Part shown: in pieces, positions 6,557 through 6,764 of the stretch
Layout: each line of letters opens with the position of its first letter
How positions within the stretch are numbered: position 1 is the stretch's first letter
NCBI GenBank assembly: GCA_016927965.1
Contig: JAFGLP010000145.1
Location: forward strand, 1-6,764
DNA length: 6,764 bases
Origin: Dehalococcoidia bacterium
Lineage (GTDB): Bacteria > Chloroflexota > Dehalococcoidia > GIF9 > UBA5629
Direction: 5' to 3'
Program-made: the position numbers and the translations under genes
The notes under the pieces: generated by a model
The model's database searches: none
Seen by the model: the letters and a program-made list of their open reading frames with translations, nothing else
Told to the model about the DNA's origin: nothing

Positions 6557-6610
6557 GTCCTGGGGAAGCCAGGACTGGCTGCCGGGGATTCCGGCAGGGC
6601 TCTGGCTTTT
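6557..6610. terminator. Probable bidirectional terminator made of tandem and overlapping hairpins
   Basis: Two perfect 7-bp hairpins with 5-base loops stand 3 bases apart: GTCCTGG/CCAGGAC (6557-6563 with 6569-6575) and CTGCCGG/CCGGCAG (6579-6585 with 6591-6597). A third pairing, AAGCCAG (6566-6572) with CTGGCTT (6602-6608), would enclose the second hairpin and run into TTTT (6607-6610), giving a rho-independent-like terminator for livG. Seen from the minus strand, the same element lies about 46 bases after the stop of the converging reading frame. The T-run is short, so efficiency is uncertain. The 192 bases from 6464 to 6655 otherwise hold only the upstream inverted repeat and no convincing gene. 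Confidence 0.5.
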
Positions 6611-6655
6611 GAATGTCTCATGTGTTTGAACTTGCTCCGGACCTGGTTGCGATGT

Positions 6656-6764
6656 CTACTGTTCGGGTGGATTGGTAGTGGTCTGTATAGTCTGGCCGGA
6701 TGAGAACAAACCGCCGTTCGGTTCAATTACCATCGCATATACGATATATCCGGCACAGGCCAGC
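6656..6764 (-). CDS. C-terminal fragment of an unidentified membrane-associated protein (5' end outside window)
   Basis: On the minus strand a frame is open from the window edge (first full codon at 6763) to TAG at 6656-6658, giving 35 residues. It starts with a hydrophobic stretch, LACAGYIVYAMVI, that looks like the end of a transmembrane helix. A soluble polar tail follows, NGGLFSSGQTIQTTTNPPEQ, of a kind often seen at the end of membrane proteins. The codon choice looks normal and the fragment would converge on livG, with the hairpin cluster at 6557-6610 between them, as expected for two converging transcription units. I do not recognise the family. The plus strand is also open in the same area, so a coding gene here is likely but not certain. 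Confidence 0.42.
   Translation of the reverse strand, partial: LACAGYIVYAMVIEPNGGLFSSGQTIQTTTNPPEQ

Noticed and set aside
6493..6726. A 77-codon minus-strand frame rich in Arg, His, Pro and Ser
   Set aside because: It runs straight through the hairpin cluster, has no recognisable motif or ribosome binding site, and has a composition typical of a chance frame in structured GC-rich DNA.
6700..6764. A plus-strand ATG at 6700 with an open frame to the window end
   Set aside because: The product (MRTNRRSVQLPSHIRY...) is basic and patternless, no Shine-Dalgarno site precedes it, and the opposite strand gives a more protein-like tail.

Overview
The window carries seven same-strand genes and the 3' end of an eighth on the opposite strand. 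Together they look like an ordinary chromosomal stretch of a free-living bacterium. Gene content and residue patterns suggest a Chloroflexota (Dehalococcoidia-like) or similar anaerobic lineage: a CtaB-type prenyltransferase, a two-domain-type NDP-forming acyl-CoA synthetase alpha chain, and a LivG subtype with the 'EHDMGVVMDLADR' ending. This placement is an inference from family knowledge and is not secure. Base composition is moderate and uneven, with the alaS tail AT-rich and the acyl-CoA synthetase GC-richer.

Region 1 (1-949) is translation and DNA housekeeping. It holds the C-terminal 167 residues of alanyl-tRNA synthetase, then ruvX/yqgF, whose ATG overlaps the alaS stop codon. Region 2 (1015-1931) is a short SppA-type S49 peptidase with a strong ribosome binding site, an intact Ser/Lys dyad and, unusually, a plausible lipoprotein signal. 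Region 3 (1932-2054) is an AT-rich intergenic stretch with a possible promoter. It leads into ctaB (TTG start), which overlaps by 13 bases an acyl-CoA synthetase alpha chain, followed after 20 bases by tgt, the queuosine tRNA-guanine transglycosylase. Region 4 (5651-6463) is a lone LivG-like ABC ATPase with no permease or LivF partner in view. Region 5 (6464-6764) holds a dense set of inverted repeats, probably a bidirectional terminator. After it comes what appears to be the C-terminal end of a membrane-anchored protein on the minus strand, converging on livG.

The genes do not form one pathway. alaS-ruvX and ctaB-acs-tgt look like co-transcribed groups, and the others have their own signals or unclear ones. 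I see no CRISPR array, transposase, tRNA/rRNA gene, phage gene or defence system, and no previously undescribed system. The points most worth a second look are the lipobox on SppA, the acyl-CoA synthetase alpha chain without a visible ATP-grasp partner, the variant ABC signature and insertion in the orphan LivG, and the mutually exclusive hairpins at 6557-6610.
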